This document shows, one piece after another, positions 1 through 7,808 of a DNA stretch of 41,099 bases. Within the stretch, counting starts at the first letter, position 1. Each line of letters starts with the position of its first letter. Source of the DNA: a virus; the IMG/VR virus record IMGVR_UViG_3300001680_000219, positions 1 to 41,099 of that record; one strand, 5' to 3'. A program made the translations under genes and the position numbers. The notes below the pieces were generated by a model. The model saw nothing but the letters and a program-made list of their open reading frames with translations, had not been told where the DNA came from and ran no database searches.

Positions 1-455
1 ATATATTTATCTGCCAGCAATTTAGAATATGCATACATATTATTTGGAATATAATTCGTAGATGAGTCGTCAAACACGTCAGAATCTCCATATACAGAAG
101 CACTAGATGCATATACTAATGGTATATTATGTAGGATACACGTGTTTGCAATATTACAAGTATATTGATAATTGTTAGACATTAGGTAATTACCATCCGT
201 GCAAGTGGTAGAACTTTCTGCTCCCATATGATATACAGACTCTACTAAATCGTTATCTGCAAGCACCATAAATATCTCCATAAATTTATCCTTTGGGATA
301 AAATCTTCAATATCTAAATCTTTAATATTATTAATTTTTGTTGCGTCTGATAAATCGTCCACTAAAAGAATATTTCTACATCCTCTAGAATTCAATTCTT
401 TTATTATTCTACTTCCGATAAATCCGGCTCCGCCTGTTACGATTATATGACTCAT
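1..455 (-). CDS. NAD-dependent sugar epimerase, ADP-heptose 6-epimerase-like (3' part outside window)
   Basis: The visible 151 residues are the N-terminal half of an extended short-chain dehydrogenase/epimerase. Seen: the Rossmann dinucleotide-binding motif GGAGFIG at residues 8-14, an acidic residue after the second strand (LVDDLSDATK), a YASSASVYG segment supplying the catalytic Ser, and the YxxxK pair in YAYSK near the window edge. The DDLSDATK segment and overall spacing resemble ADP-L-glycero-D-manno-heptose 6-epimerase (HldD/RfaD) more than GalE, but family-level assignment is safer than exact substrate. The start at 455-453 overlaps the stop of the upstream carbamoyltransferase as ATGA, indicating translational coupling. 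It probably makes or converts a nucleotide sugar for the cassette at 1-5110. The C-terminal substrate-binding half lies outside the window. Confidence 0.8.
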   Translation of the reverse strand, partial: MSHIIVTGGAGFIGSRIIKELNSRGCRNILLVDDLSDATKINNIKDLDIEDFIPKDKFMEIFMVLADNDLVESVYHMGAESSTTCTDGNYLMSNNYQYTCNIANTCILHNIPLVYASSASVYGDSDVFDDSSTNYIPNNMYAYSKLLADKY

Positions 456-2242
456 TTGTTTTTTACCTCAATTATTAATTTATTATGTGGGATATATAAG
501 TATTCAATATCACTTTCTTTCAACGTTCTAACAGCGTCTTCGATAGTTTCTACTAATGGTTCACCACCTAAGTTGAATGATGTGTTGAAAAGAATTGGTA
601 CACCTGTTTGGTCATAAAACTCTTTAATCATTTCATAGTACACTGGATTCTGATGCTCTTTAACAGTCTGAATTCTACAAGTACCATCTATGTGAATGAT
701 TGCTGGAATCTTCTCTTCAATTCCTGGTTGACAATTCATAGCATACATCATATGAGGAGATTCTTCTAGTCCTCTCATATCAAACCATTCGTGTGCGTGT
801 TCGTGTAAAATAGAACCTGCAAATGGTCTAAAGTATTCACGGTGTTTAACACTATTCACATAGTCTTTACCGTCTTGTGTTCTTGGGTCAAAAAGAATTG
901 AACGATTGCCTAATGCTCTTGGACCATTCTCACAACGGTCTTGGAACAAAGTAACAATATTACCATTCATAATTAAATCAACAGCATCTTTAGGGGTTTG
1001 ATTATCATATAATGCAGTGGCACCATACTTCTTAGCAACCTCAATAATTTTATCCGTAGTTTCTTCTATAACTGGACCAAGATATAACGACTCAGCAAAC
1101 CCTTTATTATTAGAATCTTGGTTAATAGAATGATGTACTAATAACGCTGCACCCATTGCTGTACCAGCATCGTTTGAAATTGGTTCAACGTATATGTTAA
1201 TGTCTTCGTCTTTCAACTGCTCTAAGTACCAATAGTTAGCAACACAGTTTAATCCATAACCACCAGATATAACTACATTCTTCTCGCCTGTATCTTTAAC
1301 TGCTTTACGAATTAAGTCTAGTACCATCTGTTGTGATTCAGTCTGTACTGCATATGCCATATCTCTACGGTTTTGTAATAACGTTAAGTCTTGTCCTTCT
1401 AGCATTTCTAAAGTTTCTAATTCTGAGTACCTTTCTGAGTTTAAGATAGCCGCATTTGGATAAGTTGGAATGATCATATTCCTATTAGTAGATTTCCATT
1501 TCGCAAGACCGCCTTCGTCTGTGTATATATCTGGAAATTTATCATTAGGTTTGCCGTATGGGAATAGACCCATAGTTTTTCCTGCTTCGATTGGCGACCA
1601 ACCACAATACTGAGTGACTGCTTCATATGCTTTCACAATTCCAGCAGTATCGTCTAGAACCAATTCATGCGTTCCTTCCTCTGCCTCACGTTCACTATTC
1701 ATATCTTCAATGATACCTGCAGTAAATGGACCAGAACCACCTTGATGTTTATATATGGTTTTAAACTCCGCTGGGTAACTACATTTAAAAATACTTTCTA
1801 ATTCCCAAGTAGATTGACTACCCGTCGGCATATTCATAAATATTTCTGTACCGGCTCCGTCTACAATCAAAGCTGCGGCAGAATCAAATCCAGATCTATA
1901 GAATGCGCAAGAAGCGTGCATTTTATGGTGCCATTTATGAAAATCTATAACTTGGTCCTGATTATCTCTACTTCTAATAAGTCCCATCTTTCTAGCCAGT
2001 CCAGAATAAACGTCGTCTGCCGTATAGTCGACTCTGCTCGTATCTGGTTGAGTATGTGAAATTACAAGATAATCTAATTTATCCGTATAATCCAATATCT
2101 TCATCATAGACGCAAATGGACCTCCGTCGTATTTGTATCTACTTAAACGTTCTTCTTCAATTGCAAAAACAATCTCTCCATCCTTTAATAAACATACACC
2201 ACCGTTATGTCCTCGGGCAATACCCGCAATCCACTGACTCAT
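452..2242 (-). CDS. Carbamoyltransferase, NodU/CmcH/TobZ family (copy 2)
   Basis: This 596-residue protein has the two-domain layout of O-carbamoyltransferases, which use carbamoyl phosphate and ATP to carbamoylate a hydroxyl on a sugar or similar acceptor. Seen: an N-terminal Kae1-like domain with HHKMHA at about residues 105-110 (metal-site histidines in this family), followed by SGFDSAAALIVDGAG; SGGYGLNC at about 325-332; NDAGTAMGAA at about 355-364; and the C-terminal domain signature ENGPRALGNRSILFDPR at about 437-453, with HREYFRPFA after it. Length is normal for the family. The start follows AAGGAGAAA and overlaps the stop of the upstream paralogue by 4 bases (ATGA). It is clearly homologous to the next gene (2239-4062) but diverged throughout. 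The acceptor is not visible from sequence; glycan or modified-nucleotide targets are both possible. Confidence 0.93.
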   Translation of the reverse strand: MSQWIAGIARGHNGGVCLLKDGEIVFAIEEERLSRYKYDGGPFASMMKILDYTDKLDYLVISHTQPDTSRVDYTADDVYSGLARKMGLIRSRDNQDQVIDFHKWHHKMHASCAFYRSGFDSAAALIVDGAGTEIFMNMPTGSQSTWELESIFKCSYPAEFKTIYKHQGGSGPFTAGIIEDMNSEREAEEGTHELVLDDTAGIVKAYEAVTQYCGWSPIEAGKTMGLFPYGKPNDKFPDIYTDEGGLAKWKSTNRNMIIPTYPNAAILNSERYSELETLEMLEGQDLTLLQNRRDMAYAVQTESQQMVLDLIRKAVKDTGEKNVVISGGYGLNCVANYWYLEQLKDEDINIYVEPISNDAGTAMGAALLVHHSINQDSNNKGFAESLYLGPVIEETTDKIIEVAKKYGATALYDNQTPKDAVDLIMNGNIVTLFQDRCENGPRALGNRSILFDPRTQDGKDYVNSVKHREYFRPFAGSILHEHAHEWFDMRGLEESPHMMYAMNCQPGIEEKIPAIIHIDGTCRIQTVKEHQNPVYYEMIKEFYDQTGVPILFNTSFNLGGEPLVETIEDAVRTLKESDIEYLYIPHNKLIIEVKNK

Positions 2243-4062
2243 ACTATAATTTCTCCTTCATTATTACTATTACTTATATTGCTTATTTTAACCAAACTTT
2301 GAAATTCTGGATAATAGCAATATTCTATTTCGCACATACTTAACATATCAATAGAATCTTCTAAAGTTTCTACTAACGGTTCTCCTGCCAAATTAAACGA
2401 CGTGTTGAATAACATCGGAACTTTTGTTTGGTTGTAAAATTCTTTAATTAAATTCCAATAATTTTTATTTTGTTTTCTATTAACGGTTTGAATTCTACAC
2501 GTGTTATCCACATGCATAACTGATGGAATCTTTTCTGGATTATAACAATCCATCGCATACATCATATTTGGTGACTCTTTTAGTCCTCTCATATCAAACC
2601 ACTCATGCGCATATTCTTCTAATACTGATGATGCGAACGGTCTGAAGTATTCTCTACCTTTGACTTTATTTACTATATCTTTACCGTTAATAGAAGTTGG
2701 GTCGAATAAAATTGAACGATGTCCTAATGCTCTTGGTCCATTTTCAGAACGACCTTGATAAATTGCTACTATATTCTTTTTGGAAATTAAAGTTGATACT
2801 TCCTTTACATTTACCTTTGTTATACTTCCGTTATATTTTTTCACTGTAGACTCTAGGTCTTTGTATGAATAATTATAGTCTATACCTAAAAATAAATTAT
2901 CATTTCTAATGGTAGTTTTTGGTTCGTTTGTAATATTGTAATAATGTTTTAACGCTGCACCCATTGCTGTTCCTGCGTCCGAAGAATTAGGCTCAACATA
3001 AAGGTTAATGTTTAATTTTTTCAACTCTTCCAAATAAAAATAATTAGAAACACAATTTAGTGCATACCCACCACTCAATACCACATTGTTTTGCCCAGTC
3101 ATTTCTGTCGACTTTATGATTAATTTTAATACTTCTTGTTGTGTTTCTTTCTGAACAGAATATGCCAAGTCTCTTCTGTTTTGTTCTAATGTTATGTCTA
3201 CGCCTTCTATATCGAATGGTTGTATTAACGATTCAAATTTAGTGTCATTAACCCTTACTGGAAATGGGTATTGTGGTGTTATTAAATCTTTATTTGTGCT
3301 AGACCAAACTCCATCATGCTTAAAAATATTAGGGATATTATCGTTTGGTTTACCAAAAGCAGAAAGTCCCATAGTCTTGCCTGCTTCAGACAAACCAAAA
3401 CCACAATAATTTCCAACTGCGTCAAAAGACTTTCCGATTCCTGCGGCGTGGTCTATGATCAATTCATGGATATTGTTATTACCGTCTTGATAATATTTAG
3501 AATATCCACTGCTCAATTGCAAATCAGAAGTCCCATATTTTTTAAATAATGGTGATATATCTCCACGTTCGCATAAAAAAATACTTTCAATTTCATGAGC
3601 GTTTGTGTAAACGCCTTTATCTAAGAACGGAATACTGCTTCCTGCACTATCTACAACGACTGCGGTAGCAGCGTCGAACCCCGAATTATGAAAAGCAATC
3701 ATAGCGTGTAATTCGTGATGGTTATCTAACATTTCTATATACTGCGTTGATATAGAACCAACTTCGTGAAATTTTGGAGTCTCAATCAGTCCTAATTTTC
3801 TAGCAATTGCTTGATAAATTGGTTCTCCTGTATATTCAAGTTTGTTTATTTCGTTAGAAACATAACTTACTACAAGATAATCTACTTTATCTGTATAATC
3901 TAGAACTTTTAACATACCTAATAACGGACCACTGTCTGTTTTTACTTTAGATAGTCGTTCTTCTTCAATAGCAAATACTACCTCTCCATCCTTTAATAAA
4001 CATACACCACCATTATGTCCAATATTTAAACCAAGTATATAACCAGTTTTTTTATATTGCAT
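2239..4062 (-). CDS. Carbamoyltransferase, NodU/CmcH/TobZ family (copy 1)
   Basis: A 607-residue paralogue of the neighbouring carbamoyltransferase. Seen: NHHELHA at about residues 113-119 (metal-site His pair), SGFDAATAVVVDSAG after it, SGGYALNC at about 328-335, SDAGTAMGAA at about 359-368, ENGPRALGHRSILFDP at about 437-452 and REYFRPFA at about 467-474. All family landmarks are kept, so both copies look active. The N-terminal GLNIGHNGGVCLLKDGE closely matches the other copy, while the region after the metal motif is diverged and differs in length, as expected if the two enzymes recognise different acceptors or act as a heterodimer. The start overlaps the upstream glycosyltransferase by 11 bases and has only a weak Shine-Dalgarno sequence, so it is probably translationally coupled. 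Confidence 0.92.
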   Translation of the reverse strand: MQYKKTGYILGLNIGHNGGVCLLKDGEVVFAIEEERLSKVKTDSGPLLGMLKVLDYTDKVDYLVVSYVSNEINKLEYTGEPIYQAIARKLGLIETPKFHEVGSISTQYIEMLDNHHELHAMIAFHNSGFDAATAVVVDSAGSSIPFLDKGVYTNAHEIESIFLCERGDISPLFKKYGTSDLQLSSGYSKYYQDGNNNIHELIIDHAAGIGKSFDAVGNYCGFGLSEAGKTMGLSAFGKPNDNIPNIFKHDGVWSSTNKDLITPQYPFPVRVNDTKFESLIQPFDIEGVDITLEQNRRDLAYSVQKETQQEVLKLIIKSTEMTGQNNVVLSGGYALNCVSNYFYLEELKKLNINLYVEPNSSDAGTAMGAALKHYYNITNEPKTTIRNDNLFLGIDYNYSYKDLESTVKKYNGSITKVNVKEVSTLISKKNIVAIYQGRSENGPRALGHRSILFDPTSINGKDIVNKVKGREYFRPFASSVLEEYAHEWFDMRGLKESPNMMYAMDCYNPEKIPSVMHVDNTCRIQTVNRKQNKNYWNLIKEFYNQTKVPMLFNTSFNLAGEPLVETLEDSIDMLSMCEIEYCYYPEFQSLVKISNISNSNNEGEIIV

Positions 4063-5110
4063 CTAAAAGGTTCTTTGTGTTGAACTTATACTCCGGCATG
4101 TCACCAACTGCTGGAATAGTTCCACAACCACCATTTTGTATAGGCGGGGTATAAGTTCCTTCAAATTTTTCAGACTCACCCATAAACGACTTAACCGAAT
4201 CAACAACTATTTGTTCTTGTTCTTCTGTCATCATCATAACTTCGTCATTTGCTCTATCGCGTTCGTCGTCCATACTAATTCTAATAGGACTATAAACTCG
4301 TTTACCTTTGCCAATATCGATAATATCAAAGTCTTCCCAATCAGGATAACTGATATTCTCAGGGAAAGTTGCACCAGTAACGACTGTTGCTGTTTTACCT
4401 AATGCCTTTGCGATATGTTGTCCAACTGAGTCACACCCTAAGAAATGATCAGCAGAATTAATAACCGATGCCCATATTCTCATATCTTGTATTTGAGGAA
4501 CTGCTATTGGGTGGTCTTCGTTTGTTGAAAAAGACATAGCATGTTCCGTCATTACCACTACTAAATATTCTTCACGTAATTTCTCAATAATATTAATAAT
4601 ATTTTGTAGTTCGAACGAACGACTAGATTGATCTACTAAAAACTCACCTTGTTTTGCAATAGATCTACCAAAAGGTTGGACGACTAATATCTTATTCTTA
4701 CCAATATTAGACTTCATTTCTTGAATAGTTTGATATCCTTGAATCATTTCTGTCTTATTCAACTTGATAATTGGATCTTTCAATTCTCTAGGTCCGTCCA
4801 ATTCGTTTATTTGAATATCAAAAGCCTGAGCCAAATCGCAATTTTGATTCATATATTCATTGACACGGTATGGTTCCGGAGATATAATATCTTTGTCTTT
4901 TAAGTGATTTTCAAATAGACCTTTGTGCCAAGATTCGTATGCCCGTTTGTGAAGTTCAGGATGACCTCTATAGAAATCCATACCAGCTTCACATACGATA
5001 ACAAAATCTTCATCACCAGATTCTTCAGCATATTTTTCCAATGCTGGAATTGAACATAGTACACGACCTGCACCACCGTTTATAAAAAACGCCTTAGAGC
5101 GATTGCTCAT
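4052..5110 (-). CDS. Glycosyltransferase family 9 (heptosyltransferase)-like protein
   Basis: A 352-residue protein that looks like a two-domain GT-B enzyme. Seen: an N-terminal GGAGRVLCSIPALEKY at residues 12-27, in the place where GT9 enzymes have a G-D-x-x-x-x-x-P-x-L loop, and a C-terminal HFLGCDSVGQHIAKALGK at about 221-239, which matches the GT9 donor-site pattern (D/G-x-D-S/T-G-x-x-H-x-A-x-A-L-G). The match is at fold-motif level only; the acceptor is unknown. It is the first gene of the sugar cassette, follows a strong terminator, and has a good Shine-Dalgarno (AGGTGAGGTG) before its ATG. Next to a heptose-epimerase-like gene, a role in transferring a heptose-type sugar is attractive but inferred. 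No signal peptide or membrane segment is seen, so it would act in the host cytoplasm. Confidence 0.6.
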   Translation of the reverse strand: MSNRSKAFFINGGAGRVLCSIPALEKYAEESGDEDFVIVCEAGMDFYRGHPELHKRAYESWHKGLFENHLKDKDIISPEPYRVNEYMNQNCDLAQAFDIQINELDGPRELKDPIIKLNKTEMIQGYQTIQEMKSNIGKNKILVVQPFGRSIAKQGEFLVDQSSRSFELQNIINIIEKLREEYLVVVMTEHAMSFSTNEDHPIAVPQIQDMRIWASVINSADHFLGCDSVGQHIAKALGKTATVVTGATFPENISYPDWEDFDIIDIGKGKRVYSPIRISMDDERDRANDEVMMMTEEQEQIVVDSVKSFMGESEKFEGTYTPPIQNGGCGTIPAVGDMPEYKFNTKNLLDAI

Positions 5111-5150
5111 TTTTCACCTCACCTGTAAATAATATAATCATAATAGAGTA

Positions 5151-5179
5151 ATTATACCCTACTTTTATGTAAAAGTCAA
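5151..5179 (-). promoter_or_regulatory. Sigma-70-type promoter of the sugar-modification cassette
   Basis: Reading the minus strand, TTGACT (5179-5174) is followed after exactly 17 bases by TATAAT (5156-5151), that is 11 of 12 consensus bases with ideal spacing. It lies about 40 bases upstream of the first cassette gene (start 5110), whose Shine-Dalgarno remains within the predicted leader. Host-sigma promoters of this strength are typical of early phage genes. Confidence 0.75.
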
Positions 5180-5193
5180 CCTTTTTGTAAAAT

Positions 5194-5201
5194 TATTTAT
5201 A
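5194..5201 (-). promoter_or_regulatory. T4-type late promoter TATAAATA before the sugar cassette
   Basis: An exact TATAAATA on the minus strand lies between the terminator at 5205-5231 and the sigma-70 promoter at 5151-5179. The octamer is the T4 late promoter element read by gp55-type sigma factors. The position just after a terminator and before a new operon supports function, although the AT-rich genome makes chance matches possible. Confidence 0.6.
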
Positions 5202-5204
5202 AGC

Positions 5205-5231
5205 CATAAAAACCCCCAATTAAGGGGGTTT
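5205..5231 (-). terminator. Rho-independent terminator closing the tail-gene block
   Basis: On the minus strand, AAACCCCC (5231-5224), a 6-base TTAATT loop and GGGGGTTT (5217-5210) form a GC-rich hairpin whose 3' arm runs directly into a T tract (five Ts, then ATGG). It starts 17 bases after the stop of the last tail gene at 5248. The A-run on the other side would also let it work, weakly, on the plus strand, where no gene is present. Confidence 0.9.
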
Positions 5232-5247
5232 GTATTAATATAATTCT

Positions 5248-5979
5248 TTATGTTATATTATCTGGAAGTTGACTATCGATAGCGTCCTGATCCGCCTCAG
5301 TTCTATCAGCAATAGAAACAAAGTTTTCCAATAAATCTAAAGGATCTGGCTCATCAGGTGCTGTTGGATAACCAATCAAATTGTTTGGAATATCTGCAGT
5401 AAGAGTAGGTAGTTCACGTAGAGTTGATCTAAAATCTAACCATTCTTGTTTTAATTCTGCTGGCATGTCATCTGCGATTTTACTATCAGTTGGCCATAAT
5501 AATCCATCTCTAATACCACGTACAGACTCGTCTGTTCTATCTAGTGTGTCACCAGTACAATATACTAATGGTGCCCATGTTTCTGTGTTTAAATCATAAC
5601 CGTACATAGCTGCAGGTTTATCAAAAATCTCTCTGATATCAGTAGGATCTGCGATAACTTTATTAGGAATAGAGTCAACACCGTTATTAACTTCTAGATG
5701 TCTCATTTCTCCAATTCCACCCCATAAAAGACCAACTAAAAGTGCGTTTTCGTCAGACTTCGTTGAATCTATTTCAACTACAGTGTAGTTTAACGGAGTT
5801 GGTCTAGCGGGAACTTCATTCTCTGGGAATGAATCTACAACCCTAGTATCATCTTCGTTGTTAATAACCCAACATACTAATTTATCAGGTCCGTTGAATT
5901 CACAAGTTGACGTTTTGCCCATAGAATCGTCAGTTCCGTATCTCTCATTAGGCATTTTATATGTTATTGTTCTCATCAT
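5248..5979 (-). CDS. Tail-fibre assembly chaperone-like protein (Phage_tail_APC type), copy B
   Basis: A 243-residue protein with a C-terminal segment matching the phage tail assembly chaperone family (Pfam Phage_tail_APC): RGIRDGLLWPTDSK at about residues 151-165, then WLDFRSTLRELP at about 180-191 and a Pro-rich stretch (YPTAPDEPDP). The N-terminus (MPNERYGTDDSMGK) is nearly identical to the 266-residue protein at 6990-7790, so the two are paralogues; the central parts differ. Each follows a Gly/Cys-rich adhesin gene, here with a 10-base gap, which suits a dedicated chaperone or cap for that adhesin. Two ATGs occur in tandem; GGAGA is 3 bases before the first and 6 before the second, so translation may start at 5976. 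It is the last gene before the terminator. Confidence 0.7.
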   Translation of the reverse strand: MMRTITYKMPNERYGTDDSMGKTSTCEFNGPDKLVCWVINNEDDTRVVDSFPENEVPARPTPLNYTVVEIDSTKSDENALLVGLLWGGIGEMRHLEVNNGVDSIPNKVIADPTDIREIFDKPAAMYGYDLNTETWAPLVYCTGDTLDRTDESVRGIRDGLLWPTDSKIADDMPAELKQEWLDFRSTLRELPTLTADIPNNLIGYPTAPDEPDPLDLLENFVSIADRTEADQDAIDSQLPDNIT

Positions 5980-5989
5980 TGTTCTCCTA

Positions 5990-6964
5990 TTAAGAATACG
6001 TTACTTTAACTAATCCACCTGCACCGAATCCACCCCAACAAGCATTACCTGACGCAGTCGCATGACCTTGTCCACCACCACCTGGGAATAATGAATGTCC
6101 ACCTCGACAACCACTACATTGAGTACAAGCATGTCCACCGTTTGGTGCACCAGATACAGAAAACGGTCCATTCGGTCCACCAGAGTATCCATAAACGTCT
6201 GAACAACAATCGTATTTTCTAGTATAAGAACCAGAACTTCCTTTGAAGCAAACATCAGCACCATAAGATTGGGTGTTTACAGTTTGTGTACCCCAACTGC
6301 TGTCGTAGTTAGATCTACAACATTGTGTACTCTGATGACAATCGTAACAATTACTCATCTTATCCCAAGGAGTCGATCCACCTAGACCACCCACAGCACA
6401 GAAGTTAGAAAGACCAGAACCAGTTATCCATGAAGTACAACCTTGTCTTGTTGCCATACAACAATGACAACAGCATGAACATTGTGAAGTACCAGCTGCA
6501 CATAACGTATAAGAAGAAGAACCTGGAACAAAATCACCATTTTCTTCATATATCGTTTTAGAACTGTAACCACCACCTTGTCCACCAACAGTAATTTCAT
6601 AGTCACCACCAGATGATCCACCAGGACCACCACCACCAAGGATTTCAAATTTAATACTCTTAACGTTTGCTGGAACAGTCCAGTTTAAGCAACAACCGCC
6701 GTTAGTAACAGACCAATGGTTGGTGTTTTGTATTTGAAAGTCGTGAGTACCAATAGAACCACCACCGGCGGCTGCTAGAGCATCAATTCCGATTTGAGTA
6801 GTGTCTTCTAAACAAGTAACTTGTCCAGTCTGTACCGCTTCAATTTCAGATTGTACTGTGCACACATCACGTAGAGTTTCAAAAGTAGTGTTAGCAAGGT
6901 ATTCCAACGTGGCATCCACGTCCTTTGCCATTTGGTTCATTTTACCAAGTGTTAAAATATCCAT
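5990..6964 (-). CDS. Gly/Cys-rich tail adhesin (receptor-binding fibre tip), copy B
   Basis: A 324-residue protein. Residues 1-70 (starting MDILTLGKMNQMAKD) form a helical attachment segment with an AAAGGGS linker. The rest is glycine-rich with GGGGPGGSSGG-type runs and an unusually high number of cysteines, including CSCCCHCC around 6465-6495, and ends GGFGAGGLVKVTYS, a common ending of phage glycine-rich tip proteins. The composition recalls polyglycine-helix adhesins such as gp38 of T-even-like phages, but the Cys content is not typical of those. The Shine-Dalgarno AGGAT precedes the ATG. The gene is paralogous to 7809-8789, with an exact 38-base match at the 5' end and other long matches. 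Receptor binding is inferred from position and composition. Confidence 0.7.
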   Translation of the reverse strand: MDILTLGKMNQMAKDVDATLEYLANTTFETLRDVCTVQSEIEAVQTGQVTCLEDTTQIGIDALAAAGGGSIGTHDFQIQNTNHWSVTNGGCCLNWTVPANVKSIKFEILGGGGPGGSSGGDYEITVGGQGGGYSSKTIYEENGDFVPGSSSYTLCAAGTSQCSCCCHCCMATRQGCTSWITGSGLSNFCAVGGLGGSTPWDKMSNCYDCHQSTQCCRSNYDSSWGTQTVNTQSYGADVCFKGSSGSYTRKYDCCSDVYGYSGGPNGPFSVSGAPNGGHACTQCSGCRGGHSLFPGGGGQGHATASGNACWGGFGAGGLVKVTYS

Positions 6965-6989
6965 TTTTTATATCCTATTAATAATTAAT

Positions 6990-7790
6990 TTACTCTACAC
7001 CAGACGGTAGTTGAGCAACAACTTCTTTGTCCTTTGCAGTTCGTTCTGCTATTTTGATTACCTTAATGTGCGCAGAGGCTTCTTCATCAAGTGCGTCGTT
7101 TACGGGTTCTCCTGGCGCCTTAGGAAAAACGATTAAATCTACAGGAACTCCTGCCCAATCGTCTGGTAAATTTCTTAAGTTTGCTCTATAATCGACCCAA
7201 CCTTGTTTAATTGCTGTCGGCATATCTTCCGAAGTAGATGCATCAGATGCTTCTAATTGGTCGTTCCTTGCAGATCTAATAAACTCAATGTCCCAATTAC
7301 TACGACCATATACATTACCGTCAATATCATCACCAGGCAAACCTGTTTCGTATGATAATGCACCCCAACCTGTGTCTGGGTTATAACCATGTGTAACTGA
7401 GTTTTGATCATACACTTCACTAGGATAAGTAGTATCAAATACCGTGTTATTTCTTGCCGATGCTGGTCCAACTGCTACTTCATACACTTTAATGAAACCG
7501 AAAGGAGTTGCCCCGTCTTCGTCAGTTGGTCCGATTAAACCGCAACGAATGCAATTTTCGTCAGATTCTTCGCAATCCAAAACTAATTCGTAAAAATCAA
7601 GTGGAGTTGGTTGACCGCATAAGTCTGCCATGTCCTGCACTTCCTTAACCATGTTTGTTTCTTTGTCCATGAATAACATTAGACTAGCAGGACCGTTATA
7701 TTCCTGCGTAGATTCTTTACCCATAGAGTCGTCTGTACCGTATCTCTCATTAGGAATTTTATATGTAACTGTTTTTGTAATATTTGCCAT
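6990..7790 (-). CDS. Tail-fibre assembly chaperone-like protein (Phage_tail_APC type), copy A
   Basis: A 266-residue paralogue of the protein at 5248-5979. Seen: the shared N-terminus (IPNERYGTDDSMGKES), a central region of unknown fold containing a Cys pair (CEESDENCIRC), and the C-terminal chaperone-like segment: RSARNDQLEASD at about residues 171-182, WVDYRANLRNLP at about 197-208, then FPKAPGEP. These match the pattern I know for Phage_tail_APC proteins, usually encoded directly after fibre genes and needed for tip folding or assembly. It follows the adhesin at 7809-8789 with an 18-base gap and has a good Shine-Dalgarno (GGAGAA, 5 bases). Whether it stays in the virion as a cap is not visible from sequence. 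Confidence 0.72.
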   Translation of the reverse strand: MANITKTVTYKIPNERYGTDDSMGKESTQEYNGPASLMLFMDKETNMVKEVQDMADLCGQPTPLDFYELVLDCEESDENCIRCGLIGPTDEDGATPFGFIKVYEVAVGPASARNNTVFDTTYPSEVYDQNSVTHGYNPDTGWGALSYETGLPGDDIDGNVYGRSNWDIEFIRSARNDQLEASDASTSEDMPTAIKQGWVDYRANLRNLPDDWAGVPVDLIVFPKAPGEPVNDALDEEASAHIKVIKIAERTAKDKEVVAQLPSGVE

Positions 7791-7808
7791 TTCTATTCTC
7801 CTAATATA

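Noticed and set aside
452-4062. The two carbamoyltransferases as Kae1/TsaD tRNA-modification enzymes
   Set aside because: The C-terminal carbamoyltransferase domain (ENGPRALG, REYFRPFA) and length of about 600 place them in the NodU/CmcH family.
6465-6500. Short periodic runs in the adhesin genes as a CRISPR or DNA repeat array
   Set aside because: Periodicity comes from Gly and Cys codons in a coding frame; there are no equal-length spacers.
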